From: Xenococcus sp. MO_188.B8
GTDB lineage: Bacteria; Cyanobacteriota; Cyanobacteriia; Cyanobacteriales; Xenococcaceae
Direction: 5' to 3'
DNA: 64,000 nucleotides
Assembly: GCA_030065615.1 (NCBI GenBank)
Contig: JASJDR010000020.1
Span: 1-64,000, forward strand
The notes below the pieces were generated by a model. The model was not told the DNA's origin. It did no database searches and saw only the letters and a list, made by a program, of their open reading frames with translations. Each line of letters opens with the position of its first letter. The stretch's first letter is position 1. Position numbers and translations under genes: made by a program. Shown piece after piece: positions 33,896-42,559 of the stretch.

Positions 33896-34390
33896 TTAAA
33901 AGGTTTCAGCTTGAACTTCAAACTCAAATGGAGGTTGAAATAAACTTGTGACATCATTACCATGAGCATCAATGGCAGAGGTCACAACTAGATCAAAATC
34001 TCGTATTCCATCATTATTCAGCCCAACAGCTTTGAGAACAACATTATCTCGCTCCAAGACTGTGTTTGGGGGTTGCCCATGATCTATAGCAGTGAAAGTA
34101 ACTTTTTGCGTGCTCAGACCAGTGATGGGGTCTACTACTGGATCGAATAAGGTAATATCAAAAACTTTATCATCTATTACGTTAACCTCCTGCAACTCCA
34201 GTTCCTTGGTATCTATGTTGACCTCAAATTCCAAAAAGGTCAAAGGAGCCGTCAGACTAGTAGTATCAATCTGGGAGATCAAGGAAAGTTTATCTCCTTC
34301 ATGAAGAGCAATCTCATTAATGGGATCGTCATCCAACTGTGTTCCACCAGGATTAGTACTAAAACTAGGAAAATCGTTAGTATTTGTCAT
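33896..34390 (-). CDS. Hypothetical beta-rich protein inserted in the ebo cluster
   Basis: A 164-residue acidic protein beginning MTNTNDFPSFSTNPGGTQ, with a disordered Ser/Asn/Asp-rich N-terminus and then a regular beta pattern (KLSLISQIDTTSL, LEFEVNIDTKELELQEVNV, KVTFTAIDHGQPP, VVLKAVGLNNDGIRDFDLVV). The pattern is reminiscent of cohesin-like or Ig-like beta-sandwich modules of cyanobacterial secreted proteins. There is no N-terminal signal peptide; an acidic, Gly/Asp-rich protein with a hydrophobic C-terminus (FEFEVQAETF) could use a type 1 system, which is a guess. It lies on the same strand as the ebo genes between eboE and eboF, with large spacers on both sides. Confidence 0.6.
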   Translation of the reverse strand: MTNTNDFPSFSTNPGGTQLDDDPINEIALHEGDKLSLISQIDTTSLTAPLTFLEFEVNIDTKELELQEVNVIDDKVFDITLFDPVVDPITGLSTQKVTFTAIDHGQPPNTVLERDNVVLKAVGLNNDGIRDFDLVVTSAIDAHGNDVTSLFQPPFEFEVQAETF

Positions 34391-34521
34391 GAGAACTATA
34401 AACCTTATTTATTTATTTAGATTACCCGCCTTTATGAGTATGTCGCAATACTTTGCCAAACAAATTTTAGGCTTTCTACGAGAAATTACTTAGTCCTGAT
34501 TTACAAAAACTTACAAAGAGA

Positions 34522-34629
34522 TATAGCGCTACGCGCAAGTCCTAAAGGATACCGCTGCGCATATCAAAAGTTTACGAATCATAGGCTTGGGCGTTTACCA
34601 ATGTCCTAACCAAATTACGTAGTGCTATA
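34522..34629. mobile_element. MITE-like element, TATAGCGCTACG ends
   Basis: The 108-bp segment starts TATAGCGCTACG and ends CGTAGTGCTATA, which are imperfect terminal inverted repeats. The interior (AAGTCCTAAAGGATACCGCT, CATAGGCTTGGGCGTTTACC) recurs almost unchanged in the longer element at 56747-56978. It has no coding capacity. Confidence 0.75.
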
Positions 34630-34783
34630 CCTAAGCCCTAAGGACTCAACGAAGCAAATGTGATCGCCTGAATCAGAAAAGCGATCGCCTTAAAAGTTGA
34701 CTAAATTAGTTGTATTTGGCGATCGCTTACTTGATTGAACGGCAAAAGGCGATCGCCAAGCAAATTCAACATCAGGTATACAA

Positions 34784-36010
34784 TTATAACTGGTCGTTGA
34801 GCAAGGACAAAACCCATTGATATTCCCGTTCAATAGAAGTCAAGATATCTAATTTCATTTCTGGTGGCAAAACTTCCCAGGTATAGGTTTCAATTTCTAA
34901 ATGATGACTAAGGTCATTGTTGGGTAACAACTGCAACAGCTTGGCAATATGTTCTTGAGTAGATTCCAATAACTGATAGTCACGAATAAAAATCGGGACA
35001 TGAAAGTGGGTACGCCATTCTTGAGCGCCTGTCGTTAATAGATGAGGTAAGGCTGTTGCTAAATCGGGATAATGCTGCAAAGTGCGATCGCTATTTCGAG
35101 CAATTACTTGATGTAAATAAGTAGATTCAGCAAAAGGTGAGAGTTTTTCTGAGATTAACTTCCGCTGGGCTAGTTCTGTGGGGATATCAATTGCGATCGC
35201 CGAACTAAGTTGGATTTTGCCAATTTTAATTCCGGCATTTCCTAAACCTTGAATAATATATTGAGGTTCTTCATACTCAACGGCAAAATGACAAGTATCA
35301 TAACAAACTCGGATATGCTCAAAAATCCAAGATTCAGCTACTGCTTGACTAATTCCTAACTCTTTCTGTAGCCATTTACCTGCTACGGGCAATAACCAAT
35401 TTTGAAAGAAATCAATTACCTCAGCAGTATTTTCTAATATGCCATCAGGTTCAGGTTCAAGATCGAGGTGCAGTAATTTACCTGTATTTTGGTAAATCTG
35501 AGCCATTGCTGCGACTACTTTCCCTAAATTAAGACTACTTTGCTGGAAAATTTTATTTTTCTGATCGCGATTCTGCCACCAGGGTTTATAGGATAGGGGT
35601 AAAGTAGAAATTCCGCCATCCAGGTTTTCTGGTAACAGAGTCGCCAAGATTGTCATTAGGTTTAAGCTATAGTCTAAGCGTTCTGATTTCGACCAGTCGG
35701 GGGCATATACTTTATCTTTGACTACTTGATGATGAAACCCACCGTAGGGAAAACCGTTGAGGGTAAAGACATATAAATCTTCTTCTTGTAACCAGGTTTG
35801 GAATTGAAAGAGATTATCTTCTTTTAGTAATTCTTGGGTTGCGACATCTGCTAAACGCAAACCAATACCAAAGGGTTGATTGGGAGCTAAGCGAGTTTTT
35901 AGTTGGGGAAGATATTTTTTAAGGTTGTTTGCTACTTCTGTCCAGGTTTCCCCTGGATGAATATTGGTGCAGTAAGTCAGATGTAAATTGTTTTTAGTTG
36001 CTAGTTTCAC
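34784..36010 (-). CDS. eboE: EboE, TIM-barrel metabolite traffic protein
   Basis: A 408-residue protein of the xylose-isomerase-like TIM-barrel superfamily. Typical features are the N-terminal LTYCTNIHPGETW, then FTLNGFPYGGFHHQVVKD, LHLDLEPEPDGIL with candidate metal-binding acids, VCYDTCHFAVEYE (Asp and His) and EWRTHFHVPIF. This sequence is diagnostic for the EboE family. Its biochemical activity is not established; in the ebo operon it is essential for trafficking of a metabolite to the periplasm in at least one cyanobacterium. It follows eboD by 76 bp, which contains a perfect hairpin element at 36031-36081. Confidence 0.88.
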   Translation of the reverse strand: MKLATKNNLHLTYCTNIHPGETWTEVANNLKKYLPQLKTRLAPNQPFGIGLRLADVATQELLKEDNLFQFQTWLQEEDLYVFTLNGFPYGGFHHQVVKDKVYAPDWSKSERLDYSLNLMTILATLLPENLDGGISTLPLSYKPWWQNRDQKNKIFQQSSLNLGKVVAAMAQIYQNTGKLLHLDLEPEPDGILENTAEVIDFFQNWLLPVAGKWLQKELGISQAVAESWIFEHIRVCYDTCHFAVEYEEPQYIIQGLGNAGIKIGKIQLSSAIAIDIPTELAQRKLISEKLSPFAESTYLHQVIARNSDRTLQHYPDLATALPHLLTTGAQEWRTHFHVPIFIRDYQLLESTQEHIAKLLQLLPNNDLSHHLEIETYTWEVLPPEMKLDILTSIEREYQWVLSLLNDQL

Positions 36011-36030
36011 AATAGTTTCTGGTTCCTTAT

Positions 36031-36081
36031 GTAGGGACGTAGCATGGACGCGAAGCTAATCCTTTAGGGCTACGTCCCTAC
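36031..36081. repeat. 13-bp perfect inverted repeat (GTAGGGACGTAGC) between eboD and eboE
   Basis: GTAGGGACGTAGC at 36031-36043 and its exact complement at 36069-36081 flank a 25-base loop containing ATGGACGCGAAGCT, a sequence shared in reverse orientation with the element at 45547-45623. It is a compact non-autonomous hairpin element. Confidence 0.8.
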
Positions 36082-36086
36082 GTGAA

Positions 36087-37283
36087 TTAATAAATGTCAA
36101 TTTCTTGTAACATCAAGATTGCCTTTTTATACTCAGAAATATTAACTTGGTTGACCTCTATTCCTTTGCCTATTCCCTGGAGTAACATCACGGCTAAATC
36201 TCCTCCTAAATGTTCGCGAAATTCTACTAATCCACGAAAAATAGATTGTTCAGACTTTATTTCTGCTACATTACTTGCTAATTCAGGAACATATATTGCA
36301 AATCCTAACTGTTTTAAAGTTTTGATAATTTGTTGCCAATCTGCTTTACTCAATAGTCCAGTTAAATAGGAATAGGTACAGTCTAAAGCCATACCAATGG
36401 CGACCGCTTCCCCATGTCTGAGACGATAATTAGTTAAATGTTCTAGTTTATGAGCCGCCCAATGCCCAAAATCCAGAGGACGAGAAGAACCCATTTCAAA
36501 AGGATCTCCATAGTTGGCGATATGATTAAGATGCAATTGACAACAGCGATAAATCAGCCGTTCCATCGCCTCGGAATCCCTTGCCGCTAAGGCATCTGCC
36601 CGATCGCAAATAAATTCAAAGAATTCTCGATCTTTTATTAAGGCTACCTTGACTGCTTCGGCAATCCCAGCTCGCCAATCGCGATCGCCTAAAGTAGACA
36701 AAAAGTCAAAATCGTTGATTACGGCAACAGGAGGCGCAAAGGTACCTAAAAAATTCTTTTTGCCAAAGGCGTTAATGCCGTTTTTAACTCCTACTCCCGA
36801 ATCATTTTGAGCTAAAACAGTTGTAGGAATACGAATCAGCCGAATGCCTCGATGGGCTGTAGCCGCAGCATAACCTGCCATATCGATAACAGCCCCGCCG
36901 CCCATTGCTAGGACATAGGAGTGGCGGCATAATCCGACTTGCTCGATGATGCGATGAATTTTGTCCACTAAACTGGGGTCATTTTTGGCTGCTTCTCCCC
37001 CAGGAATGATGATTGGTTCAGTAGCTAATTTAATTTTATCGGCGAAATGATGAGCATAGTCATTAATTTTAGTTATTAACTGGGGATGATAAGCTAATAA
37101 TCCCGAATCAACTACAACTATGCTCGATTTTACTCCATTATTATTTTTGCCTATGACATCGGATAGCAATGGATTATTCGTTTCCCATAAACCCCTGGTA
37201 AAATGAACGTCGTAGTTAAATCTAACCGCAATATTCTGATTGAGAGACTCGATTTTAGAGAATTTATTTTCTCGGACTAACAT
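36087..37283 (-). CDS. eboD: EboD, 3-dehydroquinate-synthase-like sugar phosphate cyclase
   Basis: A 398-residue protein of the dehydroquinate synthase/sugar-phosphate cyclase superfamily. Conserved parts are PGGEAAKNDP and YVLAMGGGAVIDMAGYAAAT (NAD binding), RIPTTVLAQNDSGVGVKNGI, then the metal ligands Glu in GIAEAVKVALI, His in DFGHWAAHKLEHL and His in LRHGEAVAIGM. The enzyme class cyclises sugar phosphates; the actual EboD substrate is unknown, and it clusters separately from AroB. It is the fourth gene of the cluster and the first of its eboD-eboE pair. Confidence 0.87.
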   Translation of the reverse strand: MLVRENKFSKIESLNQNIAVRFNYDVHFTRGLWETNNPLLSDVIGKNNNGVKSSIVVVDSGLLAYHPQLITKINDYAHHFADKIKLATEPIIIPGGEAAKNDPSLVDKIHRIIEQVGLCRHSYVLAMGGGAVIDMAGYAAATAHRGIRLIRIPTTVLAQNDSGVGVKNGINAFGKKNFLGTFAPPVAVINDFDFLSTLGDRDWRAGIAEAVKVALIKDREFFEFICDRADALAARDSEAMERLIYRCCQLHLNHIANYGDPFEMGSSRPLDFGHWAAHKLEHLTNYRLRHGEAVAIGMALDCTYSYLTGLLSKADWQQIIKTLKQLGFAIYVPELASNVAEIKSEQSIFRGLVEFREHLGGDLAVMLLQGIGKGIEVNQVNISEYKKAILMLQEIDIY

Positions 37284-37369
37284 ATGGATTAATAGGCTTT
37301 TATTAATAAATTTTCGATTTTTGTGGTTTTAACCAGCTTCACCCACCGAAGGAGAAGGTTGAAGTAAAA

Positions 37370-37434
37370 GTAAAGTGAGCTAACTTTAGTTTCAACTTAA
37401 TAAAGTATTTGTAAATTAATTTTGTCCATCTTAC
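37370..37434. repeat. Diverged inverted-repeat element between eboD and eboC
   Basis: GTAAAGTGAGC and its counterpart TTTGTCCATCTTAC correspond to the arms of the better preserved element at 38451-38514 (GTAGGGTGGGC / TTTGCCCACCTTAC), and the AAATTAATTTTG segment before the right arm also matches. It appears to be an older copy. Confidence 0.5.
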
Positions 37435-37460
37435 AGGATATAAAATTTCTTATACATCAT

Positions 37461-38351
37461 TTAAGTGACAGCAAAGATACGGGCTAAGAGGCGAGATAGG
37501 GGCAGTAATGCCAGTAGCAACAATCCGTAAAGCCAATTGGTAAAACCAGCCGCGATAGTTGCATCTAGCACAATTAAAGATAAAATTCCCGCTTTTACTG
37601 CCATTTGAATTAATTGGGGACTAGGATTGATAGCAGCTTTGATAAAAGGGGGTAAAACTAAAGCTATAAATAAGGTCAAAAAAGGCAAAGTAATTAATAG
37701 GGTATATTCGGGCAATAGTCCTAAACCGAGAATACTACTGACAACTATACCAATAAAAGCGATCGCCATAATTCCTGTGATTTTGTTACCTCCTTGGACT
37801 TCTCCTTGGGAAATAGCAGTAATCGCGGCAATGTAGACAATAGGAATTAAGGCTAGATACCAGCGATCGCTTACTGCTGAGGGAATCGCACTTACCCCCA
37901 GTAACAGATTTCCCCCGCGACAAGCACCCATATTTAAAGGACCTAAAAAGGTTTGATGTTTGCCCCATTTATCGTATACAAGGGCTGTTATAGCTACAAT
38001 TGCTGCTAACAAGGCGCTCAGGTTAGAGACCATTGCGGCGGCGACAATGCCCAGAATTAATAAGATAATTCCTAAGGCAATCGCACCTACTAAAGATGCT
38101 CTCCCACTGGGCAGGGGACGTTCTGGGCGTTCAACAGCATCTAATTCGGCATCACAAACATCGTTAAACACAACTCCCCCACCATAGAGTCCTGTGGTAG
38201 CTAAAATTAACCAGCCTAAAGCCAGAAAATCGAGATTGTTAATTCCCTCAGTAAGCACACCAGCAGCAGCATAACCTAGAAGAATATCTGCCCAAGCAGT
38301 GATAATATTAGCGGGGCGCATTAGTTGTAAGTAAGCAATAAGACGAGTCAT
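37461..38351 (-). CDS. eboC: EboC, UbiA-like prenyltransferase family protein
   Basis: A 296-residue membrane protein with about nine helices. The first Asp-rich motif of UbiA enzymes appears as NDVCDAELDAVERPERPLPS at about 63-82, and the region ALVYDKWGKH near 125 corresponds to a UbiA loop. UbiA proteins transfer prenyl groups to acceptors in the membrane; for EboC the substrate is unknown. It is located 109 bp or more from neighbours on both sides, with a heptamer array just upstream of its start. All six ebo genes are in the canonical order here. Confidence 0.87.
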   Translation of the reverse strand: MTRLIAYLQLMRPANIITAWADILLGYAAAGVLTEGINNLDFLALGWLILATTGLYGGGVVFNDVCDAELDAVERPERPLPSGRASLVGAIALGIILLILGIVAAAMVSNLSALLAAIVAITALVYDKWGKHQTFLGPLNMGACRGGNLLLGVSAIPSAVSDRWYLALIPIVYIAAITAISQGEVQGGNKITGIMAIAFIGIVVSSILGLGLLPEYTLLITLPFLTLFIALVLPPFIKAAINPSPQLIQMAVKAGILSLIVLDATIAAGFTNWLYGLLLLALLPLSRLLARIFAVT

Positions 38352-38352
38352 G

Positions 38353-38390
38353 AGTAATAAGTAATAAGTAATAAGTAATAGGTAATAAGT
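38353..38390. repeat. Heptanucleotide tandem repeat (GTAATAA)n
   Basis: About five units of GTAATAA with one variant lie immediately upstream of the eboC start codon, in what should be its leader. A related array is at 44365-44397. Confidence 0.9.
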
Positions 38391-38450
38391 GATATATCTT
38401 GAATTTTTCTATTGCCTATTAATTATCTCCTGATTCCTTGAAGAAAATAA

Positions 38451-38514
38451 GTAGGGTGGGCAAATACTATTAACTCAATTGACTTAGCTTAAAATTTAAT
38501 TTTGCCCACCTTAC
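38451..38514. mobile_element. MITE-like element GTAGGGTGGGC between eboC and eboB
   Basis: GTAGGGTGGGCAAA (38451-38464) and TTTGCCCACCTTAC (38501-38514) form 14-bp terminal inverted repeats with one mismatch around a 36-base AT-rich interior. Elements with these ends are widely scattered in cyanobacterial genomes. Confidence 0.75.
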
Positions 38515-38539
38515 AAGCTACCTAGAACCTTTCAATTTC

Positions 38540-39469
38540 CTAAACAATGACAACCGATTTTGATTCGGAATTTGATTCAATCAAAGGTTTTTGTCCTCTG
38601 AGTACGGAATTTCCACTGTATAGTTGACGTTGATCTATAGGAGAAGCATTTAACCAATCACTTTCCTTGATCTGACCACTTTGACTATAAGCAGTTAGGG
38701 CATTTTGATAGCAAACAGCTTTAATATGGTCTTCGGGAATACCTCTTTCTGCCATTAATTGAGCAGTTTTAGGCACCGCCAAAGGATCGCTAACACCCCA
38801 ATCTGCGCTACTATCGACAATAATGCGATCGCAACCATAATAACGCACTACTTCGACCATCCTTTCATTACCCATTTTGGTGTGAGGATAAATGGTAAAG
38901 GCAGCCCAAAATCCCCGATCTAATACTTCTTGAACGGTTTCTTCATTGTTGTGATCGACAATCACTTGAGATGCTTTTAAACCATGTTCCAAACAAACAT
39001 CCATACTGCGAGATGTCCCCGACTTTTTATTCCGATGAGGAGTATGAATCATGACGGGTAAATCTAATTCCTTAGCTAATTCTAATTGGAGACGGAAATA
39101 CTTATCTTCAGCGGTAGTCATGTCATCATAACCGATTTCCCCAATAGCTACTACTCCTTCTTTACAGGCATATAGAGGTAATATTTCCATTACCGCCTCT
39201 GCTAGTGCCTCGTTATTAGCTTCTTTGGAATTTAACCCGATAGTGCAGTAATGCTTAATGCCAAACTGACTGGCGCGAAATCTTTCCCAACCAACTAGAG
39301 AACTAAGATAATCTTTATAAGACTCGGCACTAGTCCGGGGTTGCCCTAACCAAAAAGCTGGTTCAATTACCGCTACTATGCCAGCTTTTGCCATTGCTTG
39401 ATAGTCATCGGTAGTTCTAGAACTCATGTGAATGTGGGGATCGAGAAACATCATTTTGCTATTTTGCAT
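38540..39469 (-). CDS. eboB: EboB, TatD-like metal-dependent hydrolase
   Basis: A 309-residue amidohydrolase-fold protein. The metal-binding HxH of the first strand is in LDPHIHMSSRT (about residues 9-19). GEIGYDD (about 140), MIHTPHRN (about 167-174), VIVDHNNEE and IIVDSSADWGVSD mark the remaining strands with expected metal ligands. TatD-family proteins are usually DNases or deoxyribonuclease-like, but EboB is a distinct subfamily whose substrate is not known. It lies between eboA and eboC on the minus strand, separated by 160 bp from eboA. Confidence 0.87.
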   Translation of the reverse strand: MQNSKMMFLDPHIHMSSRTTDDYQAMAKAGIVAVIEPAFWLGQPRTSAESYKDYLSSLVGWERFRASQFGIKHYCTIGLNSKEANNEALAEAVMEILPLYACKEGVVAIGEIGYDDMTTAEDKYFRLQLELAKELDLPVMIHTPHRNKKSGTSRSMDVCLEHGLKASQVIVDHNNEETVQEVLDRGFWAAFTIYPHTKMGNERMVEVVRYYGCDRIIVDSSADWGVSDPLAVPKTAQLMAERGIPEDHIKAVCYQNALTAYSQSGQIKESDWLNASPIDQRQLYSGNSVLRGQKPLIESNSESKSVVIV

Positions 39470-39629
39470 TGTTTTATATGGTTATTTTTTAGGATAATTG
39501 AATTTGTAAGTATTTTCACCGACGTAGGCTCTAAGGGCTATGTAGAACTCGTTACAATAAGCAAATAATCTTTCATTCGAGTAATTAGAGCTAAACAAAT
39601 CATTTCGGTACGGTGTTATTCGTCACAGT

Positions 39630-40379
39630 TTAACTGCAAACTCTGTTAAATGCTGTTTTGAGTTCGGCAACAGCTTGGGAGTTAAAGGGTGCGACTAATT
39701 GCCATAATTCAGGATTAACTGTTCTTTTCGCTGCTAATCTTTCGCGGGCATAGTCAATCAACATTTGTGATAACTGCTTGTTGTTGCGAGTTTCTAGACC
39801 GTAAATTGGCTTTAGCGGGCTATCAATAAATAAAGCTTTGAGAACCATCTGGTTCCAGGCTAAATCATCTAAATACTTGGCAGGATAGGGATTGTACAAA
39901 GCTACGGCATTAAAAACCAAGCTCATGTTACTACGAATTCCTTCTGCAGCCCGTAGTTGGAATTTTTCAGGATGAGGCAGCAAGGGTAAACTTTGATACA
40001 AGGCAATTAGTTCTCCTACATCCGCTGCCGCAAAAATTTTATCTAAGGTTGCTACATAATTATCCTTATCCTCATGGGGAAAAGATAAAATCAGCAAGGT
40101 TCGTCCAACTTGGTCTACAGTCCAATTAAGAGGATGCCATCCTGGGATTAACTCTTGAGCTGCTTGTAACTCTTCAGTTGATAATTCTAGTTTTTGCTTT
40201 CCTAGATAACGAGGTACGCTACTAAAAGAAGTAAATAGATTTCTTTCGGCAGCATTTTGGCTAATTTCTTCTTTTTTCCGGTTTAACCAGGCTAAATCTT
40301 CAGTAGAAGTTCGTGTTGCTAACCAGCTATCAAGTAGTGCAACAATTTTATTTGTTGGAATAAAAGTCTCAGGTGACAT
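39630..40379 (-). CDS. eboA: EboA domain protein
   Basis: A 249-residue protein of mainly helical prediction, beginning MSPETFIPTNKIVALLDSWL. Conserved EboA parts include the WHPLNWTVDQVGRTLLILS segment and FNAVALYNPYPAKYLDDLAW, then LKALFIDSPLKPIYGLE. It lacks any known catalytic motif. It is the first gene of the cluster and is preceded by a gap of over 1 kb, so its promoter is presumably there. The function of EboA is unknown beyond the genetic requirement of the cluster for metabolite export. Confidence 0.85.
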   Translation of the reverse strand: MSPETFIPTNKIVALLDSWLATRTSTEDLAWLNRKKEEISQNAAERNLFTSFSSVPRYLGKQKLELSTEELQAAQELIPGWHPLNWTVDQVGRTLLILSFPHEDKDNYVATLDKIFAAADVGELIALYQSLPLLPHPEKFQLRAAEGIRSNMSLVFNAVALYNPYPAKYLDDLAWNQMVLKALFIDSPLKPIYGLETRNNKQLSQMLIDYARERLAAKRTVNPELWQLVAPFNSQAVAELKTAFNRVCS

Positions 40380-41348
40380 GATTTAAGTAATAATATTGAT
40401 ATTATTTAACTTATAATCATATTTAGTGCTAAATGTTGTAAAGCTTCGAGGAAGTCCTAGAACGATAGGTTTTCGAGAACCAATGTGATACTCTATCTTG
40501 GTTTGGGAAATATTAGTCGTTTAAGCCAAAATTACCATATTGATCATCTAAAGCACGCAACTATACTTTATACCGACACAATAAATGTTATGTTAAGCGA
40601 TCTAACCTGGATTGCTTAGAATCAGCTATCCAATTAATTTTGAAGTTTCAAACAGGCTTTTTTAGTTTGAATTAGATTAACATTTCCATAGCTAAAAATA
40701 AACTCGCTGTAATCAGCTATATCATCTAAGCCTATTAGATTGAGTATTATTTCTAACACCAACCAAAACATCAATTTGAAGAATAACTTCTGCCACTGGT
40801 GAGATTTCATCTTCTTCGATAGAACTTGTCTTCATGAGTTACATCAGTTTAGAGACGAAAAGAATATGCAAGGCGATATTTCTAACTTTTATTAGAAACA
40901 CAGAAATATATTTTGTCTATGGAAAAAATCAACATTTAAAAAGATTTAGGCGTTTTTTGAGAAAACTGATTTTCCATTTTTGTTCCCGAAAAGCTTAAAT
41001 CTACTTATGGAGAAGCGAATCAGGACAAACAATCTATATTTATTTGCTAAAAAAGTTCACTTTTCAGTCGTAATACTTATTTTTTTCCTCAAAGTTCTTA
41101 GCTTTTTGGCGATTATTCCTCCATTTTAAAATTCAACTATGACAAAAGCGTTTTATATAATTGAATATAGCCCAAAAACTAATTATCGCGTCGCTAAATC
41201 TTGAACTAAAATAAAAGTAAAATCAATTAAAGTTGGCAAAGCTTTTCAATCTCAAAAGAGGGCAAGCCTACCTCAACTATTAAAAATCAGTGTGGAGTGA
41301 GAGTGGTAAATCGTTAAGCTTTCATTGTTGCGCTATTTTTTTAAAGTT
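40380..41348. other. Long intergenic region upstream of eboA
   Basis: Nearly 1 kb of AT-rich sequence with no recognisable family. A 45-codon minus-strand frame (40634-40771, starting MFWLVLEIILNLIGLDDI) overlaps a second short frame, MKTSSIEEDEISPVAEV, in another register; together they could be a decayed small gene but support is weak. The eboA promoter should lie in the first few hundred bases. Confidence 0.4.
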
Positions 41349-41456
41349 ATGTTGAAAATTGTCATTTTTTTAGGGTTCATTATCTTGTTCATTCTATTGT
41401 GGCGTTGGATTTTATCAACTGACAGAGATTATTCTCCCCCACCTGGTCGAATCTAA
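41349..41456 (+). CDS. 35-residue single-helix membrane microprotein
   Basis: The frame encodes MLKIVIFLGFIILFILLWRW followed by a polar tail ILSTDRDYSPPPGRI and a TAA at 41454-41456. One strongly hydrophobic helix, a Trp-Arg-Trp interface and a proline-rich cytosolic or lumenal tail resemble the architecture of small cyanobacterial membrane subunits, although it matches none of the known photosystem or cytochrome small subunits that I remember. A weak ribosome binding site (AAAG) precedes the ATG. It faces the convergent aldo/keto reductase stop 18 bp away. Confidence 0.55.
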   Translation: MLKIVIFLGFIILFILLWRWILSTDRDYSPPPGRI

Positions 41457-41474
41457 AAGTTATGGTTGAATATT

Positions 41475-42425
41475 CTAGTTTAGACTGAGTAAACTAAGTT
41501 GTCTCACATCTTCTGCACTTAGTTGCCAACCCATAGCTCCTGCATTTTCTGCTGCTTGTTGAGCATTTTTGGCTCCGGGAATCGGAATAACATTTTCCTG
41601 CATTATCAGCCAATTAAGAGCTACCTGAACAGTTGTTTTTTGGTATTTTTCCCCAAGCTGTTTTAAATGAGTAATCAAAGGTTCAATTTTACTTAATCCT
41701 TGAGCCGAAAATTTGGGATCGATTTTTCTTGCTCCCGTAACTCGCTCTTGTTGATCTGGAGTATATTTTCCAGTCAGCAATCCCTGAGCTAGAGGACTGT
41801 ATGCCAGGATTGTAATTCCTAACTTACGAGCTAGTTCTAAAATACCGTTTTGTTCGATCTTCCGCGTTAGCAAAGAATAACGAACTTGATTGACAGCTAG
41901 GGGAACATCGTACTGTGCCAAGAGATCGTGAGCCTGTTGCATTTGGGCTGCTGAGTAATTACTAACTCCAACAGTTAAGATTCGTCCTCGTTTGACCTCC
42001 TCAGCTAAAGCCTCCATCAATGTTGGCTGACCCATAAAAAAGTCAAAGGGCATATGAACTTGATACAGAGCAATCTGTTCGACTTCAAGTCTCTTGAGGC
42101 TAGCTGTTAAAGCATCCGTTACCGCTTGTTTACCAAATCTCCAAGGCAAAGGAAAGTACTTGGTAGCTATCTGTACTGGTTGAGGAGTTTGCTTTAAAAA
42201 TCTTCCCAGAAGCCGTTCTGATTCCCCGAAACCATAAACTTCGGCAGTATCAAAAAATGATGCACCACTGGCTATGGCTGCATCAAAAGCATTTTGCACT
42301 TCTGTTTCACCATAGTCAGAGCCATAACCCCAAAACAAACTATCACCCCAAGCCCAAGTACCAATTCCTAAGGATGGGAGAGTAATATTTTTGAGAGATA
42401 GTTTAGTTGCTTCCATGAGCGTCAT
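41475..42425 (-). CDS. Aldo/keto reductase
   Basis: A 316-residue TIM-barrel NADPH-dependent reductase. The catalytic tetrad is visible: Asp59 and Tyr64 in FFDTAEVYGFGESE, Lys89 in QIATKYFPLP, and His124 in LYQVHMPFD. The C-terminal NVIPIPGAKNAQQAAENAGA binds the cofactor phosphate. It is the last gene of the arsenic-related minus-strand run, 134 bp after the TVP38 gene. The substrate is unknown; related cyanobacterial enzymes reduce small aldehydes. Whether it participates in arsenosugar metabolism is a guess from position only. Confidence 0.92.
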   Translation of the reverse strand: MTLMEATKLSLKNITLPSLGIGTWAWGDSLFWGYGSDYGETEVQNAFDAAIASGASFFDTAEVYGFGESERLLGRFLKQTPQPVQIATKYFPLPWRFGKQAVTDALTASLKRLEVEQIALYQVHMPFDFFMGQPTLMEALAEEVKRGRILTVGVSNYSAAQMQQAHDLLAQYDVPLAVNQVRYSLLTRKIEQNGILELARKLGITILAYSPLAQGLLTGKYTPDQQERVTGARKIDPKFSAQGLSKIEPLITHLKQLGEKYQKTTVQVALNWLIMQENVIPIPGAKNAQQAAENAGAMGWQLSAEDVRQLSLLSLN

Positions 42426-42559
42426 GTAATAATTTTGGGGTCGCTTTACATTACTTTACAACACTCTTTTTACTTTCTGCTTAAAACCAAAAATATTTAC
42501 AGTTGTATTTCAAAGAGTGGGAGGTATTTTTTGGCTTTTGAGCTATTAAGTCCAATTAT

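Noticed and set aside
38353-38390. Possible CRISPR array
   Set aside because: The units are contiguous heptamers without spacers; none of the tandem repeats in the window has the repeat-spacer pattern or adjacent cas genes.
40634-40771. 45-codon minus-strand frame in the gap before eboA
   Set aside because: Overlaps another short frame, has no clear ribosome binding site and no recognisable family; mentioned only as a weak possibility in the gap entry.
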